A DNA stretch of 64,000 bases from Adiantum capillus-veneris (GCA_014529385.2 CM043955.1:148133640-148197639), one strand, 5' to 3'. Positions 22,447 to 34,640 are shown, counted from the first letter of the stretch. Notes: generated by a model from the letters alone, not told the origin. Program-made: numbers and translations.

Positions 22447-22848
22447 ATTTGGTTTCTCTTTTCTTGCTTAAGAAGAGAGGTCCTTAAGTAGCCTATAAAT
22501 GGTTGATGTTGTTAATTATATTAGGGTAAGTGGAAATGGGATCTATTATCGGTTTTTTTGAGTCCACTATGTGGGATATGGTTCACACTTGGAGAGCTTT
22601 GGACTTAATAATGGAGTCTTTTTAGACTTGCCTACGGCTTTACCATTATTGAGCCATAAGAAGTCCGAAAGGAGCTAGCCCTCAGCAACTCTGCTATGTT
22701 ATACTTACTCCACTACTCTCTATAATTAACCACTTCGATGCGTGGGTGTAGATACTTAAGAGCCAATTTTCAAAGGCTAAGAGGAGTGGCAACTAAATTT
22801 TTGAATTGCCAAAGCATACACTAAGTATACACATAAAATTTTGTTAAC

Positions 22849-23158
22849 ATGGCTGACAATAACCAAGAGAGTAGAATGAACATTGATAGCTTTGATTTTG
22901 CACCTGAAGGTGCTACTGATGATGCTCGCATGTTTGTAAATTATCTCGTGTGACTAGGTTGCAGCAAGCTATGGGCAACCCTGCCTTGCAAGCCGAGGTT
23001 ACACAACAACTTCGTGCTTATGGGATTTCCCTTCCTCTCCATGAGGAGAGAGAGATTAGGAGGCCTCTTGAAGAGACCCTCTCCCATTTGAGAGGAGGAA
23101 TCCAAAGAGCAAGAAAGCAATGAAACTATAAGTTCCTCTGAAGATGTGGCTCCATGAA
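22849..23158 (+). pseudogene. Gag-like N-terminal fragment of element D
   Basis: ATG 22849 opens MADNNQESRMNIDSFDF and continues to a TGA after about 34 codons. A one-base shift restores RLQQAMGNPALQAEVTQQL and HEEREIRRPLEETLSHLRGG. Its place after a primer site and leader suggests a gag start. The sequence itself is not diagnostic. Confidence 0.4.
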
Positions 23159-24165
23159 GACGGCGGTCTAGACAATCTACCCTAAACCGGCACCATTCCC
23201 CATGGGGCCTGCCATCTGCTCACCTCAAACAGGCTTTCCTCCATCTCTCTCGCTGTGTACAATGTTGACGAAGAACAACAATTGAAAAAAATAATATAAA
23301 GCATTGACTAAAACTCCAAGGAGGGGGTTCCCATTGAGACTTTGAAAAAAAAAAAGGAAAAAAAAAGAGGGACCTCTCAAATTTGTGGTAAGTCGCCAAG
23401 TCTAGGATTGGGACAAATGTCACCTAGCTTACCCACAAAACCACGCAGTTCAGACAAAAATGGAATTGAGCTTAACATTGAGTCAAACCAAGTTTGCATG
23501 GGAGTAATGTTTGGGCTCGGATTCAGCGGATCCGCAACTCAACTTAGGAAGATTTTTTTTCAAAATTTTCAATATTTTTGAACTTGGAATGATTTGTGCT
23601 TCATGAAGCTTCCATGTTTTTGCATTTCCAAGTGGTTGAGTGTGACAATGTTACGAACCTAAATCAATTAAGCTCTTTCAAGTGTTACCGACTTGTGTTT
23701 GTAAATGATCATGAAATTGTGGGTTTGCAATTGAGTTTAATGTGGTGTGTGGTTTGATCAAAACTAGTTCATGGATGTACGCTTCACTTTTGAAAGCCAC
23801 CACCAAATGATGCTTTGATGCATGGTCAAGAATGTGCATTAAAATTTGAATTTGACATTGCTTGTACCTTTTAGTGCTTGATTTGGATGCAGATACCTTG
23901 CATAGCACTAAAATTGAGTTTTTTTTTGAGTTTGTGATTGAACAAGACATTTTTTCTTGAATTAGATGCAAACCGTGCATAGAACTAAAATGGATCTTGT
24001 TTGATGCCAAGAGAAAGAATTAAAATTTGAGTTGTGATTGAGCATGCTTTTAGTGCTTGTATTGGATGTTCAAATGCTTAAGAGCACTAACGATTTGAAT
24101 TGTTTTGAAGGGTTGAGGGCAACAAGAACTTTCATTGATCCAAGAAGGGGTCATCATTGCAAAAC

Positions 24166-24536
24166 TTGGCTATTTAGAGCCATTCCAATTCTTTGGATTA
24201 AAAGTTGTATACATGCTAGCTCATAGTTTGGTCTAAAGTGAAAATGTTTTCAATTGAGCTAGTGTTTAGCCAACCTTTTTGAGAGATTTCAAATACAAAA
24301 TTTGGCTATTGAGAGCCATTCATTTTGATTTCATCAAGTTGCAATCATCTCTAGCTCATAGATTGCTCTAAAATCGTAAAATTTCATGTGAGCTAGTTGT
24401 TAGCCAACTTTTCAGAAAGATTTAAATTGTAAAATTTGGCTATCAATAGCAACTTCAAATTCATTCAAAAATTGCATTATTTCTAGCTCTTGGTTTGTTT
24501 TAGAATTCCATATTTCATTGAGCTAGCACTAACTGT
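24166..24536 (+). repeat. Tandem hairpin repeat (three units of about 135 bases)
   Basis: Each unit has two nested pairs of arms: TTGGCTA...CTAGCTCA...TGAGCTAG...TAGCCAA. Starts lie at 24166, 24302 and 24436; the third unit has lost its last arm. The same array is in B1 at 43940-44290. Confidence 0.75.
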
Positions 24537-25960
24537 ATGAGAGATTGTAAAAATTGAAAAATTTTCTTATGTAGAAGCTCATTCTCTCTCATTGTGTTGT
24601 TGTGTATGCATACACTTGCTACTTTAGAGCATCATGTGCATAACCAAAGGCATATTTTTTGTTTGATTTTTTTCCCTTTGGAAAATTTGGGTATTGAAGA
24701 CCCTATCTTTAGGTTTTCAATAATGTTTTTTGTGTTATTTTTGTTTTTGGCTTTCAATTATGGCTTTTGTAGCTTGTATTTACACTTAGGTTCAAAAAGC
24801 TTGGATTGTAATAAAAATATCAAGAGACTTCTCTACACAAAGTGGATGCTTGCTCAAGGACGCACAAAGAACATGAATAGGTGAAATCCTTCCATGATTT
24901 TGCTCTTTTGTTTATCTCTCCATTCTCTATGCTTGGATTTGGTGAATTTGCTTCTAAATTATGGTTCTTTCATTTTCAAAAGCTAGGCATACTAAAGTTT
25001 CAACACTTTGCTTTGTGAATATTAACTCACCAAAAAATTAGGTTTTATGTGTGCTAATCATAGGTAATTGGCCTTGACCTTAGGTTAATGTAGGTTCATT
25101 TCTCATTAGTCCTAGACTCTTAGTGATAGTTTTAATACTCCATTCATTTTCAACATGACCTAGGGCTATGATTAGGCTTTAGTCATTCCATATGCCATTA
25201 GCATCTCATGTTGGAAGAAATAAAAAAGTGCTAAAAAATGAATCAATAAAGCAAAAAAAGTGTCAAGAAAACGTAGCAAAAATGCTACTAGATACATGAA
25301 AAGAAAATTTCTATGTTATGTTGTGTCTTTGTGAGACCTAGCACCTTATTGGCACTTAGTAGGCAAGGGGAATCACCTTGGTTCGCTTGGTCAAGTCCCT
25401 AAACCAATGCCCTGGGCTGATAAGGATTAGCCATCACCTTGGTAGGCTAGTAGGCTTTTGGAACACCTTCTTGAGGGTTGCTTTATTTTTTCAATGAATG
25501 ACAAAAACAAACTTCCATGAGCTTCAAAAAGCTATGACAATACACTAATAGATTAGGATCTTTTTTATAGCCCATAGACATGATAGACTTGAATGATTTA
25601 TCAATATTTTTCACATAGTCTTTAGGCTAGTAGGTTTATGAACTTGCATTGGTCTAGGTTCATAATTGATTGCTTGTGTTTCATGCATAAAACTGAAATT
25701 TCAGGTGGTTTAATCTTCATGACAGTTTGTGTTTTTTTGCTTTATGTTGTTTAGTTTTTTACTATGATTCACCCATCTTTTAGAAGCAAAAAATTCACTT
25801 TGCATGATAGTTCATTGTACTTCATGTTTTTTATCATTGTTGGCCTTTGATGCTCATTACTTGTTCTTATGTTTTGCAGCTCAATATTTCTTCCATGGAA
25901 TTACTTTCTACCATGTCACTATGTTTTGCTTCACCGACACACAAGGACATGCGCTAAATT

Positions 25961-25973
25961 AGGAAAGGGGGGA
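25961..25973 (+). other. Polypurine tract before LTR B2
   Basis: AGGAAAGGGGGGA abuts the LTR start TGTTAGCAGC at 25974. Confidence 0.85.
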
Positions 25974-26225
25974 TGTTAGCAGCGGCTAATACAAGCTACA
26001 TTGATTATGCATCAAGTAGGAGATATGCTATGGATGTGCACAATGTTTCCTACTCACTTTGTATAAGGTTTGGGCTCATTGGGAGTTCCAAAGTTGTATA
26101 TGCTAGCTAGGAGGCTCAAACATAAAACCATAGTAGAAGGGATTGTGGCAAAAGTATTTATAAGGAAGTCTTTATGCAAGGAGGCTTCATTCTTGAGTAT
26201 CCACTCTTGATGATTCACTTTTAAG

Positions 26226-26269
<44 letters not shown>

Positions 26270-27055
26270 AGTGTTCACTCTATGGATGGCCTAGCCTTGA
26301 GCTTAATGCCCATTCTTAAGAGGCTAGTGCTAACCCATTGTAATTAGATAAGGTTTCTTAATCTAATCTTTACTTTCTTATTATTCTAATTCTTCTCTAT
26401 TCCATTATGTCATGAAGTAGTTTCACATTTCTCATTATTCTAGATTTGAGTATGTGTGATGACTTTTTGCTATTAACCACTTCGATCCTTCTATAAATAG
26501 TTTCACATTTCTCATTATTCTAGATTTGAGTATGTGTGATGACTTCTTGCTATTAACCACTTCGATCCTTCTATAAGCACACGGTTTGCGTTATTTAACA
26601 TCATTAATTAAGTTGATTAAGTTGGTTCTTAATCTTGTAATTAGTGTGTGTGCCCTATTGTTTGCTTGTGTGTGCATAGGTTTTATGAAACTCTAGCACC
26701 ATTCACCTTGTTTGTGTAGATTTTGATGAAGTGCCTTGATTGGCATGTGGTGATTGGAGAGGCCAACACCAATGCAATTAGTGTGTGCTTATCATTAGTG
26801 TGCTTAGAGATTCTAGTCTATGATAATTCAGACTTTGGTGGGCTTAATGTGTGTAGGAGATGCTTGATTGATGATGTGATTAGAGTTAGTGATTTAATGA
26901 CTAACCTCTATTGCATTGGATGAGCATACTCTTGAATCCTCTCATTCTATTCATCCGATGCTCGTGCTTCCATGCCGTAGCCGGGTTGCCGATCCTAGGA
27001 TTGATAATTTTGTTGGTCTTGAGTTGATTAGGCTATGCTAAGATTTTTCCCAACA
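25974..27055 (+). repeat. LTR of element B2 (TGTTAGC family)
   Basis: 1082 bases from TGTTAGCAGCGGCTAATA to CCCAACA. It contains a TATA-like TTTATAAGG (26157-26165), a (CT)n run (26226-26268) and an 80-base tandem duplication (26418-26497/26498-26577). It has a polypurine tract on its left and a tRNA-Asp primer site on its right, so it serves as 3' LTR for the left side and 5' LTR for the right side. Confidence 0.85.
26418..26577 (+). repeat. 80-base tandem duplication inside LTR B2
   Basis: Two adjacent units, each starting TAGTTTCACATTTCTC and ending near TCCTTCTATAA, differ by about two bases. The related LTR B3 has one unit. Confidence 0.85.
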
Positions 27056-27057
27056 TT

Positions 27058-27076
27058 TGGCGCCATTGTCGGGGAT
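27058..27076 (+). other. Primer-binding site, tRNA-Asp type (B2)
   Basis: TGGCGCCATTGTCGGGGAT, two mismatches to the complement of the plant tRNA-Asp 3' end, two bases after the LTR. Confidence 0.85.
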
Positions 27077-28283
27077 GGATAACCTAAGCTAGTGAGTATA
27101 GGATGTTTAGAATGGAGTAATTTCACTACTAATTTCATCGATTTTTGAGTGTGTGTAACTCGATTTGATGATGCTTGTGCAAGTAATTGAAGCTAATTGT
27201 TGAGTTATGAATATAGCAAACCCCCAATTTCACTAACTTCTCACCAACCATTGCTAATTTCTCTTCATTTCCATGCTTATTGTACTAATTCCATGCTAAT
27301 TTTTACTAATTTTTGACTAACTTTGCTAACCTAACCGCTAACATTTGAAGTGTAATGTATGATCAATCCCCTTATAAGAGGTTGAATCATCACTTTAATC
27401 AAGTTAATTGTGCTAATTTATGCCTAATTTGATGATTTGAGTGCTTGATTTTTAGCCTACAATGGTCAATTTTTGGGTCGATTTGATGGTGTACACACTT
27501 GTGTGTGCAATGATGCGTCTTTGCGTGGAGCAAAGGAATAGTTTGGAGAGTGATTAAGATGTAAGTGCACTCACTTGCTCATGTCAATTCTTGATTGATT
27601 AATGTGGTTCAATGTTGTTAATTATTTGCTAAAATTAGGTGTGTAAATCAATTGACCTACACTTTGCACCTAATTTGATTCACTTGGAATGAAATTGATG
27701 GTCAAATTTTGACTAATAAACTTTGCGTATGTCAAGACAATGCTTAATTATCATCAAGAATTCATGTGTGTGCATAAAAATCATTGTGTGTGTAATGCAC
27801 CAAAGAAAGAAAAAAACTGCCAAAAAATTCTAGTGTTTGTGCACCTAATTTTGAGAGTGTGCATGCATAGAAATTAATAAAATTGATGATATATGAGTAT
27901 GCAATCATGTAAGTGATGTGTATGTTAGGCTAATTCCATCATTGGATAAGCCTAAATGCGAAACAATTGGGCAAAATTTGTTTGTGTGTGCCCATTCAAG
28001 ACCACTTGATTTTCAATGATTCATGGTCAATTGGGACACCTAAATGTTTTTTGATTGTGAAATGTGCATGAAGTGTGTGAAATCATTAGATATAAGCCTA
28101 AATGCATTGCCAGTTGAGCCAAATTTAAACTTTTGTGCTTAATTTTTGAGTGTGTGCATTGCTTGATTGGGTAAAAGTAGTGCTAATTTGGCCGAATAGT
28201 TGATGTGAGTGTCACAATTGGCTTGAAAATTGTCATAGATCACTCCCTTGGTGCTCAGTTGTGAAGATTATTAGTGTAGTGCT
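27077..28283 (+). other. Leader of element B2
   Basis: AT-rich with scattered GTGTGTG; matches, inverted, the B3 leader at 9084-10475. No gene seen. Confidence 0.7.
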
Positions 28284-28427
28284 ATGATAATGATGGATCC
28301 ATTTGATGAACATGGAAAAAATGCATTAATGTGTGTGCCTATGCAATGGCATTATCTATCCAATTTAGCGATGAATGATTGGTGTCCCTCCACTAATCAT
28401 GATGATTGCAAGACTCAAGAGATTGGT
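28284..28427 (+). pseudogene. 5' stub of the unknown ORF of B3
   Basis: Encodes MMDPFDEHGKNALMCV and HYLSNLAMNDWCP, nearly identical to the first 40 codons of the minus-strand ORF at 9083. Homology stops after CAAGACTC near 28415, and the sequence passes into the leader-derived segment that also occurs at 11975. Confidence 0.75.
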
Positions 28428-28985
28428 AAGAACATCACTTGGGAATCAATGTAGATTACTCAATTGATATGCAATGGGGGATGATTATATATGTATTATC
28501 ATTGAAGTATATGCCAGTTTGATTGGATGTGGTAAGAAACTTTGTGTATTTGCAATTCCATAATCATGACCATGTAACATTGCGAACCAAAATGACAAGT
28601 CAAATGGGGTTTGGATGATTTTAAACAATGGAATTGAGCAACTCATATTGCAAATATTGGTAATGAAATCTGGACTTGGCAATAAAAGGAGTCCATTAGA
28701 TCTGCATTGCTCAATTAAAAGAATTTTGTGTTATAAAATCTAATATCTAATCAACCCAAATGATTTTCTCATATTAAACTGATCACTTAATGTGGGAGAA
28801 TAAGCGGGAATGAGGATTAAGATATAGATGTGCTTATAGATCTATTTCAACACGGGGCCAATGGTAAAGAGACCCAAATGAGAAATGGTCTATCAAAGAG
28901 CAAGGTTAACAAATGGAGCAAAAAAGACCTTAGGGTTGGCTTCATTAAAGCCTCCAAAGGTTAGTGTTAAAAGCCTTAAGACATT
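28428..28985 (+). repeat. Leader-derived segment shared with 11975-12507
   Basis: Non-coding. Parallel to 11975-12507 and, more weakly, B1 39400-39640. It ends at GCCTTAAGACAT, exactly where the other copy ends, and is followed here by A-family protease sequence. Confidence 0.75.
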
Positions 28986-28993
28986 GCTAGATA

Positions 28994-29895
28994 TTGTTGG
29001 GGAGACTTCACCTTGGGACTACAAACATAGTAGTCAAAATGGCCAATGGGACTATTGTTAAACCTATTGGGATGCTAGAAGATCTCAAGATCAAGGTCTT
29101 TGGACACAAAATAAGGCATACCTTCATTGTTATGGATTTTCCCAAGCACACTATGTCATCTAAGATGATCTTAGGAAATCTTCCCCCAACATTAGTGTCC
29201 TTTCATGAGGGAAGCAAAAATGGTGCATGAGTGGTCTAAAAACCATGTCTACTTGCTGTTCTAAGACTCCATCATTCGAGTTGATCTTGTAACTGGTCGA
29301 GCACACCCTCTAGGAAACAAATTCATAATTGATCATAGATCTGAGGATGACACCACAATTCACTCGGCCCCATTGCGGTATTGTTACACATGTAAAAAGG
29401 ACACTAATGTTGGGGGAAGATTCTTCTTATATGGATGTTCTACCCGGGATGACTGAGTCTTGATGACAATGTGGATTGGATCCACCTAGAAGAAACCATA
29501 GACACTTGGGGCAATAGAGAGACAACCTGGGTAACACTGAGTGGGATGAAATGCCACCACTTGTACCTTTAAATATGATGGAATCAATGTATATAGCTTT
29601 TGATGACCTACCAGATGAAGGCTTGACTAACATTGGAACCAGTAGCGTCTCAGAAGACTATAGCCCACATGATTTGAAGTCAAAATCATCAATTGAAATT
29701 GACTCTAAAGATGAAGCATTTGAGTTAGATCTTAGTGAAAATGTGGGGACAAACCATTCAAGACCCAATGATACCCTAGATGACAATCTATCCGGGAGAG
29801 GAGAAGACACAAGTAGCGATTCCTCTAGTGACACTTCACTAGAGATCGGCCATAATAAAAAATTAGACAAGAGGAGTAAGAGATATAAGAGGTGA
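28994..29895 (+). pseudogene. First protease C-terminal half and linker of A3
   Basis: VVKMANGTIVKPIGML and HTFIVMDFPKHTMSSKMILG align with A1 PR1. The ILGRPFM motif is split by a 19-base insertion near 29172. The linker (29410-29895) repeats the YMD-LPGMTES block and an acidic, Ser-rich stretch as in A2 52036-52437. The active-site half is absent. Confidence 0.75.
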
Positions 29896-30539
29896 TGATA
29901 TTGAGCCAATGTACGTGCTAGGATAAATGAAAAGATATCTATCATAGAATGGCTTAACTATATAGGGGCATGTGATGCTCATCCGAAGTTGGTAGATAAT
30001 TGGGTGAATACCTTCAAAGCGTCATGTGGTGCATTCCACAACCCATTGACATTGCACAACTAAAGGCTACAAAGAAGCCAAAGTTGAGCCGTACCGTAAG
30101 AAGGAGACAAAATCAAGAGTTATCTCAACAACAAAAGTAAGCAGAAGAGAAATCACAGTCCACAAAACAATAAGATCCACGGACTTACACCTTGCATCTA
30201 ATCATTTCGAATCCTACACCACGGAGGAGAATAAGGTTGTGTATACAAAGGCCCAAACAACACCTATTGATGGAAGTAATGGAGTCTATGATGGTCTGGT
30301 GATAGTTAAGAAATTAGATTTAACGGACCCAGGTGAGGAGTCCAAACCTGTTTCATTGCCAAAGATCTGGTAGAGACTAAGGAATATATACTCAAAGAGC
30401 TTCTCAAGGAATTCAAGGAAATATTTTCTTGGACATATCATGATATGAAAGGTGCTCCACCTTCATGGTGCAATACACAATTCCCATGAATAGCATGGCT
30501 AAACCAGCAATGACCCTACCCAATGAATCCTAAGTATGC

Positions 30540-31760
30540 AAAGATCGTTTAAGAAGAGATTGAAAAGCTTGTCAAATGCGGATTCATATACCCTATTGAG
30601 AACTCAGAATGGATGTCTCCAATAGTTATTGTTCCAAAAAAGAATGGGAAACTCAAAGTTTGTGTGGATCTCAAGAAGGTCAATGCCGCCACTAGGAGAG
30701 ACCACTACCCCTTGCTATATTCAGAACATGTGCTTGAAAGAGTTGCAAGGAAGGAAGCTTATAGTTTTTTAGATGGGTACTTAGGATACAATCAAATAAC
30801 AGTTGCACTAGAGGACCAAGCTAAAATTTCTTTTATAACCGAATTTGGAGTGTTTGGATTTCGTGTTATGGTTTTTGGCTTAACCAATGCCCCTGCTACC
30901 TTCCAAAGATGAATAAACATTGCTTTTAGAGAATATTTGAGGGAGTTTTACGAGGCTTTCTTAGGTGAACTTTGTGTTTATTCCTCTTGGAAAGAACATC
31001 TATCATGTTTACTAAAAGTGTTTGAAAAGTGAAGATTGTATCGCATCTCATTAAACCCTTTCAATGCCAATTTTGGGTTAAACATAGAGTCATTTTAGGG
31101 CATATAGTGTCCAAAAATGGGATTTCCACATATGAGAGCAAAATTAAAGCCATTGCTGATTTGCCACCACCTACAAACTATAAAGGAGTTCAAACATTCA
31201 TGGGCCATGTTGGTTATTACCGACGGTTTATTTTAAACTTTGCCAAGATAGCTAGCCCATTGTACAAACTTCTTATTGAGTTCCACTGGACTTCGGAGTG
31301 TGACCATGTTTATGAGTTATTAAAAAAGACCTTAACCAGTGCTTCCATTCTACGATTGTCCGATTGGAATGCAAATTTCCATGTGCATATTGATGAATCG
31401 AACTTTGCTATTGGGTGTGTTCTAGCTCAACCAGTGGAACATAGATTGTACTACCCCATTAGCTTTGCAAGTCGTCAATTAAATGATACTGGGAGAAACT
31501 ACACCACATGACAAAGCTAGAAGATTTAGCTATGATTTATGCAGTGAAGAAATTTTTCTACTACCTTCTTTCCAACAAGTTTGTTTTCTATGTGGATCAT
31601 CAAGCATTGTTGTATCTAGTAAATAAACCTTGTTCCATTGGAAGAATTACACGATGGTTCTTAAGTCTTCTTGAGTTTGAATTTAGCGTTGTGGTGAGAC
31701 CTGGTAAAATACATGTCATGGCGGACCATTTGTCTCGCATACCCAATACTAGAATCCATG
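30540..31760 (+). pseudogene. pol: Reverse transcriptase and RNase H of A3
   Basis: RT blocks are clear: SPIVIVPKKNGKLKVCVDLK, SFLDGYLGYNQITVALED and FGLTNAPATFQ. The catalytic FLDD of A2 reads FLGE here, so the enzyme would be dead. TGA codons sit near 30909 and 31030. RNase H follows with FHVHIDESNFAIGCVLAQP and FVFYVDHQALLYLVNK. The sequence is close to the Athila/Tat-like RT of A2. Confidence 0.9.
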
Positions 31761-31859
31761 ATGAATTTTTGGATACTTCCCTATTCCTAGTCGACACCAT
31801 GTCTAAATGGAGTGAGAAGATTGTGAACTTTTTAGTTAATGGTTTTCCACCCAAAGAGT

Positions 31860-32950
31860 TTCGTAAAGATATAGCTCAAAAACTGTTAAAGGAATGTGAA
31901 CCTTATTCTCTGATTGCAGGAACTTTCTACAAGCTAGGGAAGGATGACATTCTTAGACGTTGTGCTCATGAGGATGAGTATTTATACATACTGCAAGAAG
32001 CACACATGGGTATAGTCGAAGAACATTTTTCAGGGGAACTAACTGTTAGAAAGGTGTTTCAATCAGGCTATTGGTGGCCTACCTTATTCAAAGATGCATC
32101 AGTTTTTGCAAAACGGTGTGATAAATTCCAATATTACAAGATCACACAAATAAAGGATAAGATTCCCTTACATCCTATTAAAGTGACTCAATCATTTGAA
32201 AAATGGGGTTTAGACTTTGTAGGCCCAATTAGTTCGGCAGCTTGTAACACTCAATTTTGATATATTATTGTTGCCACTGATTATTTGACAAAGTGGTCGA
32301 AAGCCAAGGCGACACGCACATCTGATGCAAGGTCAACTGCTAAGTTTCTCTTTGAGAACATTATTACATGATTTGGTTGTCCCTTTGAGATTGTGAGTGA
32401 CAATGGTACTCATTTTATAAATGGAGTGATAAAGGAACTCACTACAAACTTCATGATAGACCACCATAAGTCGACACCTTATTATTCACAAGCAAATGGC
32501 CAAGCTCAGAGCACTAACAAGACCTTAATTTCTATCTTGACCAAAATAGTGGAAGCTCATCGCAAAGATTGGGATTTGAAACTGACATCGGCTCTATGGG
32601 CTTATCGTACTGCTTATAGTGTGGCTATTAATTGTACACCATTCAAAATGGTATATGGCCAAGAAGCAGTTATGCCATTGGAGTTTGTAATTCCTATTTT
32701 GTGGGTAGCTTCACAACAAGGTTGGGATGGTAACACTTTAGTTGAGCGCTTATATATCCTTGAGAGGTTAGATGAAGAAAGAGAATTAGCCGTGCAAAAT
32801 GCTTTTGTGGAGAAAGATAGAAGAAAGAAATGGTTTGACCATCATTTAAATAACAAGGATATCAAGGTTGGGGATAAGTTCCTTATGTATGGAGTGCGTA
32901 ACGGGAAGAAAAAGTTGAAATATGCAGGAAAAGGACCATATAGACCATGA
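31860..32950 (+). pseudogene. pol: Integrase of A3
   Basis: The HHCC zinc domain (AHMGIVEEHFSGELT, then KRCDKFQ with the last Cys altered), the catalytic core (ATDYLTKW, SDNGTHFI, NGQAQSTN where A2 has the catalytic Glu in NGQAEST) and a C-terminal domain (DIKVGDKFLMYGVRNGKKKL) are all recognisable. A TGA after NTQF at 32258-32260, another near 32369 and the lost Glu disable it. Confidence 0.88.
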
Positions 32951-32977
32951 AAAATCACCCCACAAGGTACCAATCAT

Positions 32978-33590
32978 GTGGAATCTCTTGATGGAGTTGA
33001 AACCACCGGATTCCTCAATGGGAGTAAATTTAAAAGATACTATGATCCTTTAAGCCAAGAGGAGCTACGTGCCATCCATAAAAAAAAGGCAGTCAAGGCA
33101 AAAGAAGAATTGAAGACGATACAAGCTCAAGCTGAGGCTAAGGAGCGACATCAACATGTTAAACGCCAACGAGAGGCCAACCTTGGAGTCCCACATGCAT
33201 TTCAAGTTGAAATAGAGCATAATTGGTTGGACTCTGACACACCTCTACGATACCCTATTGAGTTAAATAGCTCCTATGGGAAAGTGCCATATAACACCTT
33301 ATTGGACACGGATGCTAAATATAATCTGCTATCATATGGAGTGTGGTGTTAGTTAGAAAATCCATCTCTAGCTGAGAGTACTATCCAAGTCAAGGGTAAA
33401 TACGATTTTTGGAACCTGGCACACTTCTAGCAGTTATACAATGGGCTTGTAGCTCAAGACCTTTTGGTCATGCCTAATGGAGCTATGGAAGGAAATATAA
33501 ACCTAGGATGCACATGGATGATACCAACCAAATGTATTATTGATTGGGGGATTGGAAGTGTCACAAAACAGAAACCAACTCTTAGCCCTG
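32978..33590 (+). pseudogene. Second retropepsin-like domain of A3, after integrase
   Basis: In frame with the integrase C-terminus (LDGVETTGFLNGSKFKRYYD), the translation continues YPIELNSSYGKVPYNTLLDT, where the DTGA of A2 has become DTDA, then NLLSYGVWC and LLVMPNGAMEGNINLGCTWM. A stop at 33350-33352 and an indel near 33400 break it. Together with A2 it shows that a protease-like domain after integrase is an ancestral trait of the family. Confidence 0.8.
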
Positions 33591-34399
33591 TCACTCAAGC
33601 AATAGCCTCTGAGATATCACCTCCCAAGAAAATACAACCCAAAATAGTGCATGTCCAAGAGATTGAACCATCTATAACTATAGCCCAACCCTCTAGAGCT
33701 TCAACTTTTGTAGTAGATGAAAGAAATCTTGAGACACACAAGACCCATAGTGATATAACAAAGAAAACATACAAATGGGTCCCTAAAGATTCTTTAACGA
33801 CCATTTTTTACGCTAAAAAATAGATGCCTTGTAAGAGATGCCCCACTTTCTCCAAGAAATGTAAAAACATGTAGCGATGGATTCCTAAATGACTATTGGA
33901 ATCTCAAGGCTACTATGAAGGGAATGATCAAATCTAGGTGTCAAACGTTCTTACATGTCATCTATAGACCCATATGAGTCAAATCTTGTAACAATAAAGC
34001 CTATTGAAAATCGTGGGAAGGGAAAGATCAAAAAACACTATACACCTGTTCCGGAGCTAGTTTGGGTATCCAAGCACGAAAGGCTTGTTTTGCTCAGCTC
34101 CAACATAGAAAAAACAAATGAAGCTTCTTGCTCTTCATGTAGTTCATATATGCAAATACAAGCTTCAACACAACCTCCACCTACCATTGTAAATATACAT
34201 ACAAACAGGAAAGAATTTGCACCTCCCATTGTAAGTTCACCACCTACAACAACGTTGCAAGTAAAATCATGGGAGAGTACCTTACCACACTTGTTGTAGC
34301 TAGATGAAACGCCTAGGGCGGTCAAAAACTATTGGTCGAAGTCTTCACCCATAACAACTTGGAACAATTGGTTTCAAAAGGTGACAACATCGTTCCAAA
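33591..34399 (+). pseudogene. W-x-P-K module of A3
   Basis: Contains KTYKWVPKDSLTT, RWIPK (near 33880), QI*VSN (TAG at the same motif as in A1) and LVWVSKHER, and ends NWFQKV. At least three stops. Same order as in A1 and A2. Confidence 0.8.
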
Positions 34400-34413
34400 A
34401 GGTATGATCCACC

Positions 34414-34430
34414 AAAGGAAGGGGGGAGTG
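34414..34430 (+). other. Internal polypurine tract of A3
   Basis: AAAGGAAGGGGGGAGTG, directly comparable with 19675-19690 and 47398-47413; a TATATATATA box follows at 34508-34518. Confidence 0.75.
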
Positions 34431-34640
34431 TTTGCTGGCATCCATCATTCACTTGCTCCCCTCTTAACCTTCCTCCTTGACCTCTCAATCTCCCAATCTT
34501 AAAGAATGTATATATATAGCTCAATACTCAAGAAAACAAAAATAAAAAAGTAAAAGAGCAAGAGCCACAAAAATAAAAGGTAGAAACCTACAAATTCAAG
34601 TACATGATCCAAAATCATAAAAACACATTATGCACAAGGA

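Larger units (their letters stand above)
12508..23158 (+). mobile_element. Element D: old LTR element with Met-tRNA primer site, split by A1
   Basis: Removing A1 (13228-21906) joins 13227 to 21912 and leaves an LTR-like sequence ending ...TTACA at 22433, then TGGTATCAGAGC (initiator tRNA-Met primer site, 22435-22446), a 400-base leader and a short gag-like frame at 22849. The LTR's left end was not found; repeated AAGCAGGCAAGGG-type sequence near 12545-12770 lies within or just outside it. The 3' part of the element is not recognisable beyond about 23158. Confidence 0.6.
23580..25973 (+). other. 3' internal part of a TGTTAGC-family element (B2, left side)
   Basis: AT-rich, non-coding, and alignable with B1 43600-45806 (shared blocks include the AGGTG-AATCCTTCCATGATTTTGC stretch near 24880 and 44650). 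It contains a tandem hairpin repeat (24166-24536) and ends with a polypurine tract (25961-25973) directly before an LTR. Confidence 0.7.
28985..34640 (+). mobile_element. Element A3: decayed A-family internal region (PR1 to tail)
   Basis: An old plus-strand copy of the coding-capable A type. It starts in the middle of the first protease (NIVVKMANGTIVKP), runs through RT, RNase H, integrase, the second protease and the W-x-P-K module, and keeps the internal polypurine tract (34414-34430) and TATA (34508-34518). Homology to A2 stops near 34640. Gag and both LTRs are missing. Many stops and frameshifts are present. Confidence 0.85.

Noticed and set aside
26723-26923. A 66-codon ORF in LTR B2, also open in LTR B3 (10628-10828)
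   Set aside because: The two copies differ at about eight residues, several non-conservative, and B1's LTR does not keep it. Openness in two related LTRs is not evidence of selection.
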